From positions 3,596,001-3,660,000 of the forward strand of contig NZ_CP011412.1 in the NCBI RefSeq assembly GCF_001007875.1: 64,000 nt of DNA, written 5' to 3'. The first letter of the stretch is position 1, and each line of letters starts with the position of its first letter. Below the pieces are notes generated by a model, which saw only the letters and a program-made list of their open reading frames with translations, searched no databases and was not told where the DNA came from. The translations under genes and the position numbers were made by a program. The stretch comes from Sedimenticola thiotaurini. GTDB taxonomy: Bacteria > Pseudomonadota > Gammaproteobacteria > Chromatiales > Chromatiaceae. Positions 46,814-55,670 of the stretch are shown piece after piece.

Positions 46814-47497
46814 ATGAGTGAAGCAAAGACAATGGATCGACGTGGCATGCTGAAGATGCTGGCCGTGGCAGGACTCGGCAGTCTGGCGGGCCCGGTCGTG
46901 GCAGGTCCCGGCGCGGGTGCCATGGTGCCCGGCAAGGGCTGGGTGAAGGCTTCCGGTGAGTCCTGCCAGGGCGACGGTACACCGCTGCAGTTTATTCCGA
47001 AAACGGCACCGGATGGCAATCCGCTGGAGAACGAGCTGGAGAAGTATCCGGTCTGTCCCTACTGCGGCATGAACCGCACCAAGTGGAACCACAGCCGCCA
47101 TCTGGTGCAGTATGACGATGACCTGGTGGACGGCACCTGTTCCATCCACTGTCTGGCGATCAGCCTGTCGTTGAATCTGGATCGTGGACCCAAGGCGATC
47201 TATGCGCCAGATTTCTCCTCCGCAGAGAAGATCAAGCCCCTGGTGAAGGTGGACGAGGCGACCTACCTGGTCGGCTCCAAGCTGAAGGGGACCATGACCG
47301 CCAACAGCAAGATGGCGTTTGCATCAGAGGCGGCGGCCAAGGCGGCCCAGGCGGAGCAGGGCGGTAAACTGGCCTCCTTCGACGAGGCGCTGGAGGCGGT
47401 CTATCTGGACATGGCGAAAGACACCATGATGATCCGCAAACGGCGCGCCGAGATGGTCAAGAAGATGCAGAAAATGAAGATGAAAAAGAGCAGTTAA
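46814..47497 (+). CDS. NosL-like copper protein 1 (Tat-type N-terminus)
   Basis: A 227-aa NosL-family protein with an N-terminal twin-Arg-like export signal (MDRRGMLKMLAVAGLGSLA) and the NosL copper site YPVCPYCGMNRTKW near residue 80. The C-terminal part is helical and lysine-rich (MKMKKSS end). NosL binds Cu(I) for nitrous oxide reductase; here no nosZ is near, so the target may be another copper enzyme. Confidence 0.87.
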   Translation: MSEAKTMDRRGMLKMLAVAGLGSLAGPVVAGPGAGAMVPGKGWVKASGESCQGDGTPLQFIPKTAPDGNPLENELEKYPVCPYCGMNRTKWNHSRHLVQYDDDLVDGTCSIHCLAISLSLNLDRGPKAIYAPDFSSAEKIKPLVKVDEATYLVGSKLKGTMTANSKMAFASEAAAKAAQAEQGGKLASFDEALEAVYLDMAKDTMMIRKRRAEMVKKMQKMKMKKSS

Positions 47498-47572
47498 TAA
47501 CGGCTTGAAGCGGTGGGTCAGCCTGGACTGGCCAACCGCTTTGGCTCAGGTTTTACGGAGGATGGGAAAGCT

Positions 47573-48070
47573 GTGACTCTGATAAGAAAATACGCTGTGG
47601 CGTTGTGCCTGTCGTTCGGTCTGGTGGCGGGCGCGGTGTCGGAGCCGGTCGATCTGCCGGCACCGAAGGATGATGATACCTGCCCGGTGTGCGGCATGTT
47701 TGTCGCCAAGTATCCCGCTTGGGTGGCGACAGTGCGATACAAGGATGGCCATCTGCACCATTTTGATGGGGCCAAGGATCTGTTCAAGTACCTGCTGGAT
47801 CTGCCGCGCTGGGCACCTGGTCATCAGCGGGAGAATATCCAAACCATCGGTGTGACCGAGTATTACACCCTGACCCGCATCGACGCCCAGCAGGCCTGGT
47901 ACGTGATCGGTTCCGACGTGCTTGGCCCCATGGGGCACGAGTTGATCCCCCTGGAGACCCCGGAAGATGCCGAGGAGTTCATGCAGGATCACCAGGGTGT
48001 GCGCATACTACGTGCAGACGAGGTGTCACTGGATCTGCTAGAGAAGCTGGACCGGGGTGAATTCGAATAG
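47573..48070 (+). CDS. nosL: NosL-like copper protein 2
   Basis: A 165-aa NosL with a signal peptide (YAVALCLSFGLVAGAVS) and the copper motif DDTCPVCGMFVAKYP. Residues HHFDGAKDLFKYLLD are conserved in the family. GTG 47573 with ACGGAGGATGGGAAAG upstream. The tandem with the preceding paralogue suggests a relay. Confidence 0.9.
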   Translation: MTLIRKYAVALCLSFGLVAGAVSEPVDLPAPKDDDTCPVCGMFVAKYPAWVATVRYKDGHLHHFDGAKDLFKYLLDLPRWAPGHQRENIQTIGVTEYYTLTRIDAQQAWYVIGSDVLGPMGHELIPLETPEDAEEFMQDHQGVRILRADEVSLDLLEKLDRGEFE

Positions 48071-48210
48071 CTAACGGCCACGCTAAAGGCCGCCCTCCTG
48101 TCCCCCAGGGCGGCACTGCCACGATGCCGTCATGCGCTAGGGTGGGTAGTATCGGGATGGCTGTCGGCGACTGCCCATAGAGTAAAATCCGAGCGGAAGA
48201 TTGAATTAAC

Positions 48211-48225
48211 TATACGATCGGTCTA
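48211..48225 (+). promoter_or_regulatory. TetR operator upstream of acuR-like gene
   Basis: TATACGATCGGTCTA, 12 of 15 bases identical to the box before the AcuI-like gene. It lies 12 bases before the regulator ATG and points to autoregulation. Confidence 0.7.
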
Positions 48226-48236
48226 TTATTCGTCCC

Positions 48237-48872
48237 ATGACCACAGGGACCCCTGCTAAGAGAGGTCGAGGGCGGCCCCGAAAACAGATCGATGGCCGGC
48301 ACGAGACCCGTGCCGCATTGCTGCGCACCGGGGTCGAAATACTGACCGAAAAGGGTTTTGCCGCCACCGGAATCGAACAGATTCTGCGTCGTGTCGGAGT
48401 GCCCAAAGGCTCCTTTTATTACTATTTCGACAGCAAGGAGGCCTTCGGCCTGGAGCTGATCGACAGCTATGCCCATTACTTTGCACGCAAGTTGGATAGG
48501 TGGCTGCTGGACGAGTCAGTCCCGGCGCTGGCGCGCATCGCCAATTTTGTTGCCGATGCCCGTGCCGGCATGGAGCGGCATGGATTTCGTCGCGGTTGCG
48601 TAATCGGCAACCTGGGACAGGAGATGGGCGCGCTCCCCGAGGTGTATCGGACACGCCTGCAAGCGGTCTTCGCCGACTGGGAGTCGCGCCTGGCTCGCTG
48701 CCTGGAAGATGCGCGTAACGAGGGGACAATCGCCGCAACCGCCGATTGCGTGGGTTTGGCCCGGTTTTTCTGGATCGGCTGGGAGGGGGCGGTACTGCGT
48801 GCGAAGCTGGAGCTCAGTGCGACGCCGCTGGAGATTTTTGCCGATGGATTTTTTGCCAGCCTGGAGCGGTAA
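48237..48872 (+). CDS. TetR/AcrR family regulator (AcuR-like)
   Basis: A 211-aa TetR regulator. The HTH is in EILTEKGFAATGIEQILRRV followed by GVPKGSFYYYFDSKE; the C-terminal ligand domain includes RRGCVIGNLGQEMG, typical of the TetR_C group that includes AcuR. It is upstream of an acrylyl-CoA reductase, the same pairing as acuR-acuI, and matching palindromes precede both genes. Confidence 0.9.
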   Translation: MTTGTPAKRGRGRPRKQIDGRHETRAALLRTGVEILTEKGFAATGIEQILRRVGVPKGSFYYYFDSKEAFGLELIDSYAHYFARKLDRWLLDESVPALARIANFVADARAGMERHGFRRGCVIGNLGQEMGALPEVYRTRLQAVFADWESRLARCLEDARNEGTIAATADCVGLARFFWIGWEGAVLRAKLELSATPLEIFADGFFASLER

Positions 48873-48890
48873 ATTTTTTTCGCTATTTAA

Positions 48891-48905
48891 TAGACAAACG
48901 GTCTA
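48891..48905 (+). promoter_or_regulatory. TetR operator upstream of acuI-like gene
   Basis: The inverted repeat TAGAC-AAACG-GTCTA lies 21 bases before the reductase ATG and matches the box before the regulator gene. Confidence 0.75.
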
Positions 48906-48926
48906 AAATTATTGGAGAGGCATGAT

Positions 48927-49913
48927 ATGTTTAAAGGCATACTGATTGAGAAGGACGATGATGCGGGTTATCGCGCGGCACTGAAGGAGATCGACGAGGC
49001 CGTTTTGCATGACGGCGATGTCACCATTCGGGTGGCCTACTCAACCCTGAATTACAAGGATGGATTGGCAATCACCGGCAAGGGGCCGGTGGTGCGGCGC
49101 TTTCCGATGATTCCGGGAATCGACCTGGTCGGTACGGTTGAACAGAGCGACAGCCCGGATTACCAGGTTGGGGAAACCGTGGTCCATACGGGCTGGGGCG
49201 TGGGCGAGGTGCACCCCGGTGGGCTGGCCGAGAAGGCACGCCTGAAAAGTGACTGGTTGGTACCGCTGCCCGAGGCGTTCACTCCCCGGCAGGCGATGGC
49301 GATCGGCACAGCCGGCTTTACCGCCATGTTGTGTGTGATGGCCCTTGAGCGTCATGGGGTGACCCCGGACGATGGTGAGATACTGGTTACCGGTGCGGCG
49401 GGCGGTGTGGGTGGTGTGGCTGTATCCCTGCTTGCCAGGCTGGGTTACACCGTTGTGGGCGTCAGTGGTCGTCCGGAAGAGAGTGATTACATCAAGAGTC
49501 TTGGTGCGTCCGAGGTGCTGGATCGGGCCGACTTCACATCCCCTGCCAAACCGATCGCCAGGGAGCGCTGGGCCGGTGCCATTGATGTTGTCGGCAGTCA
49601 TACCCTGGCCAACGTCTGCTCCATGATGAAATACCGCGGTGTGGTTGCCGCCTGTGGTCTCGCCGGAGGCATGGATTTTCCCGCGACGGTGGCGCCGTTC
49701 ATTCTGCGTGGCGTGACGCTGGCGGGTATCGACAGCGTGATGTGTCCCCGGCCGGAGCGGCTTGCAGCCTGGCAGCGACTGGCGCGTGATCTGGATGCCT
49801 CCAAGCTGGAGATGCTGAGCAGTGAAATCGATCTCAGCGAGGCGATATCGGTGGCTGCCGACCTGCTGGAGGGCAAGGTACGGGGACGGGTTTTGGTCGA
49901 TGTGAGTCGCTGA
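48927..49913 (+). CDS. acuI: Acrylyl-CoA reductase, AcuI/YhdH type
   Basis: A 328-aa medium-chain reductase of the YhdH/AcuI group, which reduces acrylyl-CoA with NADPH and detoxifies acrylate, e.g. from dimethylsulfoniopropionate. The cofactor motif [19 protein letters not shown] is near residue 150 and the N-terminus [15 protein letters not shown] is typical. GGAGAGG precedes ATG 48927. Confidence 0.88.
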   Translation: MFKGILIEKDDDAGYRAALKEIDEAVLHDGDVTIRVAYSTLNYKDGLAITGKGPVVRRFPMIPGIDLVGTVEQSDSPDYQVGETVVHTGWGVGEVHPGGLAEKARLKSDWLVPLPEAFTPRQAMAIGTAGFTAMLCVMALERHGVTPDDGEILVTGAAGGVGGVAVSLLARLGYTVVGVSGRPEESDYIKSLGASEVLDRADFTSPAKPIARERWAGAIDVVGSHTLANVCSMMKYRGVVAACGLAGGMDFPATVAPFILRGVTLAGIDSVMCPRPERLAAWQRLARDLDASKLEMLSSEIDLSEAISVAADLLEGKVRGRVLVDVSR

Positions 49914-49957
49914 CAGCTGTTGATGCAGGACCACCGGTGCTGTCCGCTGGTGGTGGC

Positions 49958-50209
49958 CTAGCCGGAACCTGCGCGCAGCCGTACCAGTTTCGGCCATAGT
50001 AGATTGCGCAGTACCCAGGCGAGCGGCAGGGCGAACGGATAGAGACTCAACCAACGTGCCAGAAATCCTTCCCCAATACCGGTGGTGAGCGCGGTGATGG
50101 TCGACGAAACCAGCGCCGATACCAGGGCGGCAACCAGGATCGAGCGGATCAGGGTTTTCCGGGTGACGCGGCCATCTTTGGGCGGGTCGGTTTCGGGTTC
50201 GCTGTTCAT
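49958..50209 (-). CDS. DUF2798 membrane protein
   Basis: An 83-aa protein with two helices (SILVAALVSALVSSTITAL and LYPFALPLAWVLRNLLWP), the DUF2798 arrangement. It stands between converging acuI and the leftward CMD gene. Function unknown. Confidence 0.75.
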   Translation of the reverse strand: MNSEPETDPPKDGRVTRKTLIRSILVAALVSALVSSTITALTTGIGEGFLARWLSLYPFALPLAWVLRNLLWPKLVRLRAGSG

Positions 50210-50340
50210 GATGATCTGAACCAGGTTTCCCCTGAAATGGTTAAGTCGACCGGACCGCCAGGCGTAGCGTGTGGATATTTTTACCGGGGTGACAGGGCTG
50301 GCTGGAAAACGGTCCCGTTTCCCGGCCAGCCGTTGGCGCT

Positions 50341-50889
50341 TTAACTCTGCCAGGCAAACTCGTTGAACACTTCATCGACCGGGGTTCTGGCGATACGGTT
50401 CACATAGTTGCTGATCACCTTCTGTGACAGTCCCAGGATGATTTCCAGTAACTGACGTTTGTTGTAACCAGCCGCGTAAAACACGGATAACTCGTCATCG
50501 GTCAGACGGCCACGACTGCGTACCATGGCCAGGGTGGTGTCGTGCAGTACCTGCAGTTTCGCTGTGGGCATGGCACCGCCGGTGCGCAGCGCTTCGGTCA
50601 GGGCCGGATCCACTTTCATCCTGTTGGCGATGGCGGTATGGGCCGGAACACAGTAGTGGCACTCATGCTCCACGTTGATGGTTTGCCAGACGACCGTCAG
50701 TTCGTCCTTATCGAAGGAGGAGTCCATGAACAGCTGGTGCAGGTGACGATAACCCTCCAGCAGGCCGGGTGCCTCCGCCATGACGCCGTGCAGATTGGCA
50801 ATCATGCCGGTGGTTTTGAGGGCATCTTCCAGCATCGGCTGGCTCTCAGCCGGGGCGGAATCCACGTTATGGATGGTGAAGTTTCTCAT
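50341..50889 (-). CDS. Carboxymuconolactone decarboxylase/AhpD-like protein
   Basis: A 182-aa CMD-family protein with the AhpD-like redox pair HECHYCVPAH near residue 77, probably a peroxidase-like or thiol-exchange protein. It is divergent from a TetR gene; three TTGAAC palindromes in between suggest it is the regulator's target. Reverse-strand GGAGAGATC precedes the ATG. Confidence 0.85.
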   Translation of the reverse strand: MRNFTIHNVDSAPAESQPMLEDALKTTGMIANLHGVMAEAPGLLEGYRHLHQLFMDSSFDKDELTVVWQTINVEHECHYCVPAHTAIANRMKVDPALTEALRTGGAMPTAKLQVLHDTTLAMVRSRGRLTDDELSVFYAAGYNKRQLLEIILGLSQKVISNYVNRIARTPVDEVFNEFAWQS

Positions 50890-50963
50890 GATCTCTCCTG
50901 ATCAATGGGTTAAGTAGTCTGTTTTAGGATTAGGCGTGGGTGCAGCTAAACCTTGAATTAGAA

Positions 50964-51038
50964 TTGAACGTTCGTTCAATTCCGCTATCCTACCTGGACT
51001 GGAACAGTCGTTCAAGTTAAAATTGAACAAATGTTCAA
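50964..51038. promoter_or_regulatory. Triple TTGAAC operator in divergent promoter
   Basis: TTGAAC-GTTC-GTTCAA (50964-50979) and TTGAAC-AAAT-GTTCAA (51023-51038) are perfect inverted repeats. An imperfect third box, GGAAC-AGTC-GTTCAA, lies at 51001-51015. Together they fill the space between the CMD-like gene and the TetR gene. Confidence 0.85.
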
Positions 51039-51059
51039 GTTGGTCTTCGAGGTGCCTTT

Positions 51060-51641
51060 ATGACCAAAGCTATCAAGCACGACCGCCAGGCAGCGATACA
51101 AAAAGCCACCTACCTGTTCTGGGAAAAGGGTTTTCACGCCACCTCCATGCGTAATCTGCATGATGTGACCGATATGCACCCGGGCAGTATCTACGCCAGC
51201 TTTGGCAGTAAGGAGGGGCTGTTCAAGGCCTCCCTGCACTGTTACGCCGATGCCAGTCGGCAGCTGTTGGCAAGCTGTGTGGAAGAGTCCTCGTCACCGC
51301 TGGAAGCCTTGAAAACCTTCGTGAATCGGGTGGTGGTGGAGTATCGTGAATCCTCCCCCAGCGGTATGTGCATGCTGGTCAAAACTGTTGCGGAGCTGAC
51401 CGAGGAGAACGCCGAACTGCTGGCCGAGGCGAAACAGCTACTGAGTCAGGTTGAAGATCTGTTTGCGGATCTGCTGGCCCAGGCCCAGGCCTGCGGCGAG
51501 ATCGACCCGTCCCGGGATCCGCGCCGCCTGGCCCGTGTTTTACAGATGCAACTGATGGGACTGCGCGCCTATACCCGGGCCAATGACAATATGGAACAGG
51601 TAAATGAGCTGATCGGTGATGTTTTCGCCGGTCTGCATTAA
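51060..51641 (+). CDS. TetR family regulator
   Basis: A 193-aa TetR protein. HTH: TYLFWEKGFHATSMRNLHDVTDMHPGSIYASFGSKEGLF is spread over residues 16-55; the C-terminal domain belongs to the TetR_C_16-like group with a Cys in GMCMLVKT. Probably represses the divergent CMD-like gene via the TTGAAC boxes, perhaps sensing electrophiles. Confidence 0.9.
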   Translation: MTKAIKHDRQAAIQKATYLFWEKGFHATSMRNLHDVTDMHPGSIYASFGSKEGLFKASLHCYADASRQLLASCVEESSSPLEALKTFVNRVVVEYRESSPSGMCMLVKTVAELTEENAELLAEAKQLLSQVEDLFADLLAQAQACGEIDPSRDPRRLARVLQMQLMGLRAYTRANDNMEQVNELIGDVFAGLH

Positions 51642-51701
51642 ACCACAGGGCTGTCAGGTGACCCTGTGCCGACCCCAATGCCGGGCATGGCGGAAGCTGT
51701 C

Positions 51702-52406
51702 ATGACGCTTGATCTCTACTCCGGCGCCATGGACTGGGAGCGAGTCTACCGCACCTTCCACGATCCCGCCCGGGTGGCGGTTGAAATAGACCGGGCGCTG
51801 TGTGGCGGGAACGGGCCGGTCATCTTTGCCGGTTTTCAGGAGACCGCGTCCCATTTGGCTGATGCCTATCCGGTCACTTTCATCGACTATTCGCCGGCTA
51901 TTACCGCCCACGCCCGGCAACAGTACCCCGATCTGGAGGCGGTATTGACGGGGGACGTCACCCGGCTGGTCGGCACCCTTGCCCACCCCCATGTGGTCAT
52001 CGCCTGTCGCCTGTCCGCCTACTGGGATTCACAGACCGATCTTGAACGGCTTGCCGATTCGCTACGTACCGCGCCCCGGGACACGGTGTTGATCGACTTT
52101 TTCGATCTCGATCAGATTGAACCGGGGCAACGCTTCCTGTTTGACGCCGCAGACGGTCGGGGGGAGTGGGAGGTTCTTGAGCTGGCGCCACCAGCCGGAA
52201 AGGAGCCCGACTTCAACCGGGTAAAGATGAGAGTCTCCTACAGATTCGATGACCATAGCTTCAGCTATGTGGGCGCCCGCTCTTTTTTTCGACAGCAGGC
52301 GATATGGCGCTGGAGTGAATCCAACTTTCCCGACTATACGCTGGCACTCGGGCCACCTTTGCTGGACCGGGATCCGGGCTTTTCACTCAGGCTGACCCGG
52401 AAATAG
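51702..52406 (+). CDS. Methyltransferase-like protein
   Basis: A 234-aa protein with a weak class I SAM-methyltransferase pattern (VIFAGFQETASHLADAYPV then VTFIDYSPAITAHARQQY, residues 40-75). The C-terminal half is not typical, so a methyltransferase activity is uncertain. Start uncertain: ATG 51702 with GGAAG upstream is used; ATG 51687, ATG 51678 or GTG 51666 are alternatives, the last lying inside a CACAGGG/CCCTGTG hairpin. Confidence 0.55.
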   Translation: MTLDLYSGAMDWERVYRTFHDPARVAVEIDRALCGGNGPVIFAGFQETASHLADAYPVTFIDYSPAITAHARQQYPDLEAVLTGDVTRLVGTLAHPHVVIACRLSAYWDSQTDLERLADSLRTAPRDTVLIDFFDLDQIEPGQRFLFDAADGRGEWEVLELAPPAGKEPDFNRVKMRVSYRFDDHSFSYVGARSFFRQQAIWRWSESNFPDYTLALGPPLLDRDPGFSLRLTRK

Positions 52407-52445
52407 GAGCGTTAAGGGTTAGCTTGATGAGCGGCGCAAAGCTTC

Positions 52446-52473
52446 GGGGTACTTTTGGCCACAAAAGTACCCC
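52446..52473 (+). repeat. 12-bp-stem hairpin repeat
   Basis: GGGGTACTTTTG-GCCA-CAAAAGTACCCC is a perfect hairpin, followed at once by a second one (GCCC-AA-GGCC-GTGA-GGCC-GGGC). It lies between converging genes; it may serve as a bidirectional 3' structure or a REP. Confidence 0.65.
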
Positions 52474-52601
52474 GCCCAAGGCCGTGAGGCCGGGCGAAGT
52501 TCCCTTAGTCGATTAATCCTCTCTTCCCTGGTTAATCTGCGCGGAGTCTCACTGCCTTGGGAGCGCTGCCAGCCGGATTCGGTGACCGGCCGCTTTTTCC
52601 C

Positions 52602-53384
52602 TTACGGCAGGGCGGCGTACAGTGCAGTGATCTGGTTCATCTGGATCAGAATTCTGTCCAGCTGACGTGCCACCAGCCCCGGAATAAACTGGCCGTTTTC
52701 CATCTGGTCGCTGAGCTTGTACATGTTCCAGTTGAGCTCTACCTGATGCAACATCTCGTTGATCTTGGGGGTGTTCTCATTGGAATTGAACAGCTCCTGC
52801 AGCGCCTCTTCAAACTCCCGCTTGGCGGTTTTATAGTCCTGGCGGTAGACCTCATTGTCGAACTTCCAGCTCATCATCATGTAGAGGCCGCCCATGCGTT
52901 GACTCAGCATGCGCTGACGACTCGATATGTTGACCACCTGTCCCAGGTTGGTGCCGGACTGCTCGGTAAGCAACAGCACGACCTGGTGTGCCGCCGCCAG
53001 CAGCTTTTCCGACTGCTCCCGAAGCTCCTCGGCCTTCTCCCGCTGGACCGGGCCGGTGGCGATCTGCTTCACCGGCACCCATAGCTGCTCCATCAGTTCC
53101 AGGGTGCGGGTGGTTTCCGGGTCGCTGGCAAATCCTTTTAGTACCCGAAGCTGCTGCTCGAACAGCACAATGGAGCTTCGCAGATGTCTGCTCGCCAGGC
53201 GGTAGCGAACATCCTGTCCCATCTGTAAGTAAGACTTGACGATGCGTTGACTGAGCATGCGTTGTCGGCCGGCCATGTTGATCGCTTCCTCAATATCGAT
53301 ATTGGAAGCGGCCTGGGCAACGGGTAGCTGGCATAGCAGGATAAGCAGACCGCACATTACGGCTTGAATGCTTTTTTGGATCAT
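52602..53384 (-). CDS. Secreted protein with tandem PilJ-type domains
   Basis: A 260-aa protein with a signal peptide (VMCGLLILLCQLPVAQAAS) and two PilJ_N-like sensor domains, each starting AGRQRMLSQRI or SSRQRMLSQRM (near residues 38 and 155). Such domains occur in the periplasmic parts of type IV pilus chemotaxis receptors and NarX-like sensors. Here there is no membrane anchor or signalling domain, so it may be a free periplasmic ligand binder. Confidence 0.85.
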   Translation of the reverse strand: MIQKSIQAVMCGLLILLCQLPVAQAASNIDIEEAINMAGRQRMLSQRIVKSYLQMGQDVRYRLASRHLRSSIVLFEQQLRVLKGFASDPETTRTLELMEQLWVPVKQIATGPVQREKAEELREQSEKLLAAAHQVVLLLTEQSGTNLGQVVNISSRQRMLSQRMGGLYMMMSWKFDNEVYRQDYKTAKREFEEALQELFNSNENTPKINEMLHQVELNWNMYKLSDQMENGQFIPGLVARQLDRILIQMNQITALYAALP

Positions 53385-53850
53385 GGCGCTGGTTCCCCGG
53401 TTCTCTCTACTTATATGGTTTCAAGTGTATAGTTATTACCCCGATCAGAACAAGGAATTATGATCCGAATTCTCATCGAGGTTGATCTGGTGCATCTGGT
53501 TATCACGACCCAGGTATTGCGGATATGACCCGGAAGCCGGTTCGGTGGGTCGATGCCAGGGGTTGGTTGCCCCGCTCTTGCTGCGGTTGAAACCGGCGGG
53601 TTGCGTTTTCAATCGGAGCGCCAGCCCAACTCAGCGGCATGGGGCTGCAGGCGGCATGGGTGAACATCCCCGTTTGGTCTCCCTGGTGGTGAAGTCTCCC
53701 ACGGGTTAGCGTCCGATTGCTTCGCTTTATAAGCACTAATTTCTCGGAAATTGATTTTTGATCCGTTTGGCCGGTTTATCTCCACAGATATGGCGACGCT
53801 ATCGCGGCTTGGTGTTAAAATACTCTATTTTCCCGGCGGAGATGGCTGTC
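53385..53850. other. Long leader region of glyA, no gene
   Basis: The 466 bases between the PilJ-domain gene and glyA contain no supported ORF. A frame open from 53758 runs into glyA but its first residues have no family match. No glycine or SAM riboswitch core was recognised. Confidence 0.4.
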
Positions 53851-55104
53851 ATGTTCAGTAAAGATATGCAGATCAGTGGTTATGATGATGAGCTCTGGGA
53901 GGCGATCCAATCGGAGGAGATCCGGCAGGAGGAGCATATTGAGCTGATCGCTTCGGAAAACTACACCAGCCCACGGGTGATGCAGGCCCAGGGTAGCGTG
54001 CTGACCAACAAGTATGCCGAAGGCTATCCCGGCAAGCGCTACTATGGCGGTTGCGAGTTTGTGGATATCGCCGAGCAACTGGCCATCGACCGGGCCAAGC
54101 AGCTGTTCGGTGCCGACTACGCCAATGTCCAGCCACACTCCGGTTCCCAGGCTAACGCAGCAGTCTACATGGCCCTCTGTCAACCGGGTGACACCGTGCT
54201 TGGCATGAGCCTGGCTGACGGTGGACACCTGACCCACGGCGCCAAGCCCAACTTCTCCGGCAAAATCTATAACGCGGTCCAGTACGGCCTCGATCCCGCC
54301 ACCGGCGAGATCGACTACGCCCAGGTGGAAAGTCTGGCCCGAGAGCACAAGCCGAAGATGATCGTGGCCGGTTTCTCCGCCTACTCCCGGGTGGTCGACT
54401 GGCAGCGTTTCCGCGCCATCGCCGACGAGGTGGGTGCCTATCTGTTTGTCGACATGGCCCACGTGGCCGGTCTGATCGCCGCCGGTCTCTACCCGAGCCC
54501 GGTGCAGATCGCCGATGTCACCACCACAACGACCCACAAGACCCTGCGTGGCCCCCGTGGTGGACTGATCCTGGCCAAGGCCAATCCCGAGATCGAGAAG
54601 AAGCTCAACTCGCTGGTGTTCCCCGGTACCCAGGGCGGCCCGCTGATGCACGTGATTGCCGCCAAGGCAGTGGCTTTCAAAGAGGCGATGGAGCCGGAGT
54701 TCAAGACCTATCAGCAGCAGGTGATGACCAACGCCCAGGCCATGGCCAGCGTCTTTATTGAACGCGGTTATGATGTGGTCTCCGGCGGCACTAATGACCA
54801 CCTGTTCCTGGTCAGCTTCATCCAGGCCGGTCTCACCGGTAAGGATGTGGATGCCTGGCTGGGGGCGGCCAACATCACGGTCAACATGAACGCGGTGCCA
54901 AATGATCCCCAGTCCCCCTTCATCACCAGTGGCATCCGGGTTGGTACACCGGCCCTGACCACCCGCGGTATCGGTGAAGCAGAGGCGAAAGAGCTGGCCG
55001 GCTGGATGTGTGATGTGATCGACGCCCGGGGTGACCAGGCGGCTATCGACCAGGTCAAGGCCAAGGTGCTGGATCTGTGTAAGCGCCATCCCGTCTATAA
55101 GTAA
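53851..55104 (+). CDS. glyA: Serine hydroxymethyltransferase
   Basis: A 417-aa PLP enzyme interconverting serine and glycine with tetrahydrofolate, the length of the E. coli enzyme. The PLP lysine is in [17 protein letters not shown]; the N-terminus has [18 protein letters not shown] 53851 with GGCGGAGATGG upstream is the start. It heads the conserved glyA-nrdR-rib series. Confidence 0.98.
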   Translation: MFSKDMQISGYDDELWEAIQSEEIRQEEHIELIASENYTSPRVMQAQGSVLTNKYAEGYPGKRYYGGCEFVDIAEQLAIDRAKQLFGADYANVQPHSGSQANAAVYMALCQPGDTVLGMSLADGGHLTHGAKPNFSGKIYNAVQYGLDPATGEIDYAQVESLAREHKPKMIVAGFSAYSRVVDWQRFRAIADEVGAYLFVDMAHVAGLIAAGLYPSPVQIADVTTTTTHKTLRGPRGGLILAKANPEIEKKLNSLVFPGTQGGPLMHVIAAKAVAFKEAMEPEFKTYQQQVMTNAQAMASVFIERGYDVVSGGTNDHLFLVSFIQAGLTGKDVDAWLGAANITVNMNAVPNDPQSPFITSGIRVGTPALTTRGIGEAEAKELAGWMCDVIDARGDQAAIDQVKAKVLDLCKRHPVYK

Positions 55105-55154
55105 GTGTACCGTCGGGGTCGGCCAGGCCGGCCCCGATCGTCAGGTTCCAGATC

Positions 55155-55670
55155 ATGCGATGTCCTTTCTGCGGTGCCCAGGATACCAAGGTGGTGGATT
55201 CCCGGCTGTTCGGGGATGGGGACCAGGTGCGCCGTCGCCGGGAATGCGCTATCTGCAAGGAGCGCTTCACCACCTACGAAACCGCTGAACTGACCCTGCC
55301 ACTGCTGATCAAGCAGGATGGCAGCCGGGTGCCGTTTGATGGTCGTAAACTGGCCTCCGGCATGTCCCGCGCCCTGGAGAAACGCCCGGTCAGTGCCGAG
55401 CAGGTGGACGAGGCGATCAGCCATATCCGCCGCAAGCTGTTGGCCTACGGTGAACGGGAAGTGCCGTCCAGGCAGATCGGCGAGTGGGTTATGGAGGAGT
55501 TGCGGGCACTGGACCAGGTGGCCTACGTGCGGTTTGCTTCGGTCTATCGCAGTTTCGAGGATGTGAACGCCTTCCGCGAAGAGATCGAGCGGTTGGAGAA
55601 ACAGCTGCCACCGGATGTGCGTCGTCATCAGCTGGATCTGCTCAATGGCGACAAAGACGATGACGGCTGA
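55155..55670 (+). CDS. nrdR: NrdR transcriptional repressor
   Basis: A 171-aa NrdR, which represses ribonucleotide reductase genes in response to dATP. The zinc ribbon [17 protein letters not shown] pairs with [12 protein letters not shown], followed by an ATP-cone. It overlaps the start of ribD. Confidence 0.97.
   Translation: MRCPFCGAQDTKVVDSRLFGDGDQVRRRRECAICKERFTTYETAELTLPLLIKQDGSRVPFDGRKLASGMSRALEKRPVSAEQVDEAISHIRRKLLAYGEREVPSRQIGEWVMEELRALDQVAYVRFASVYRSFEDVNAFREEIERLEKQLPPDVRRHQLDLLNGDKDDDG

Noticed and set aside
53815-55089. A 424-codon minus-strand frame opposite glyA
   Set aside because: Fully antisense to a canonical glyA; no independent support.
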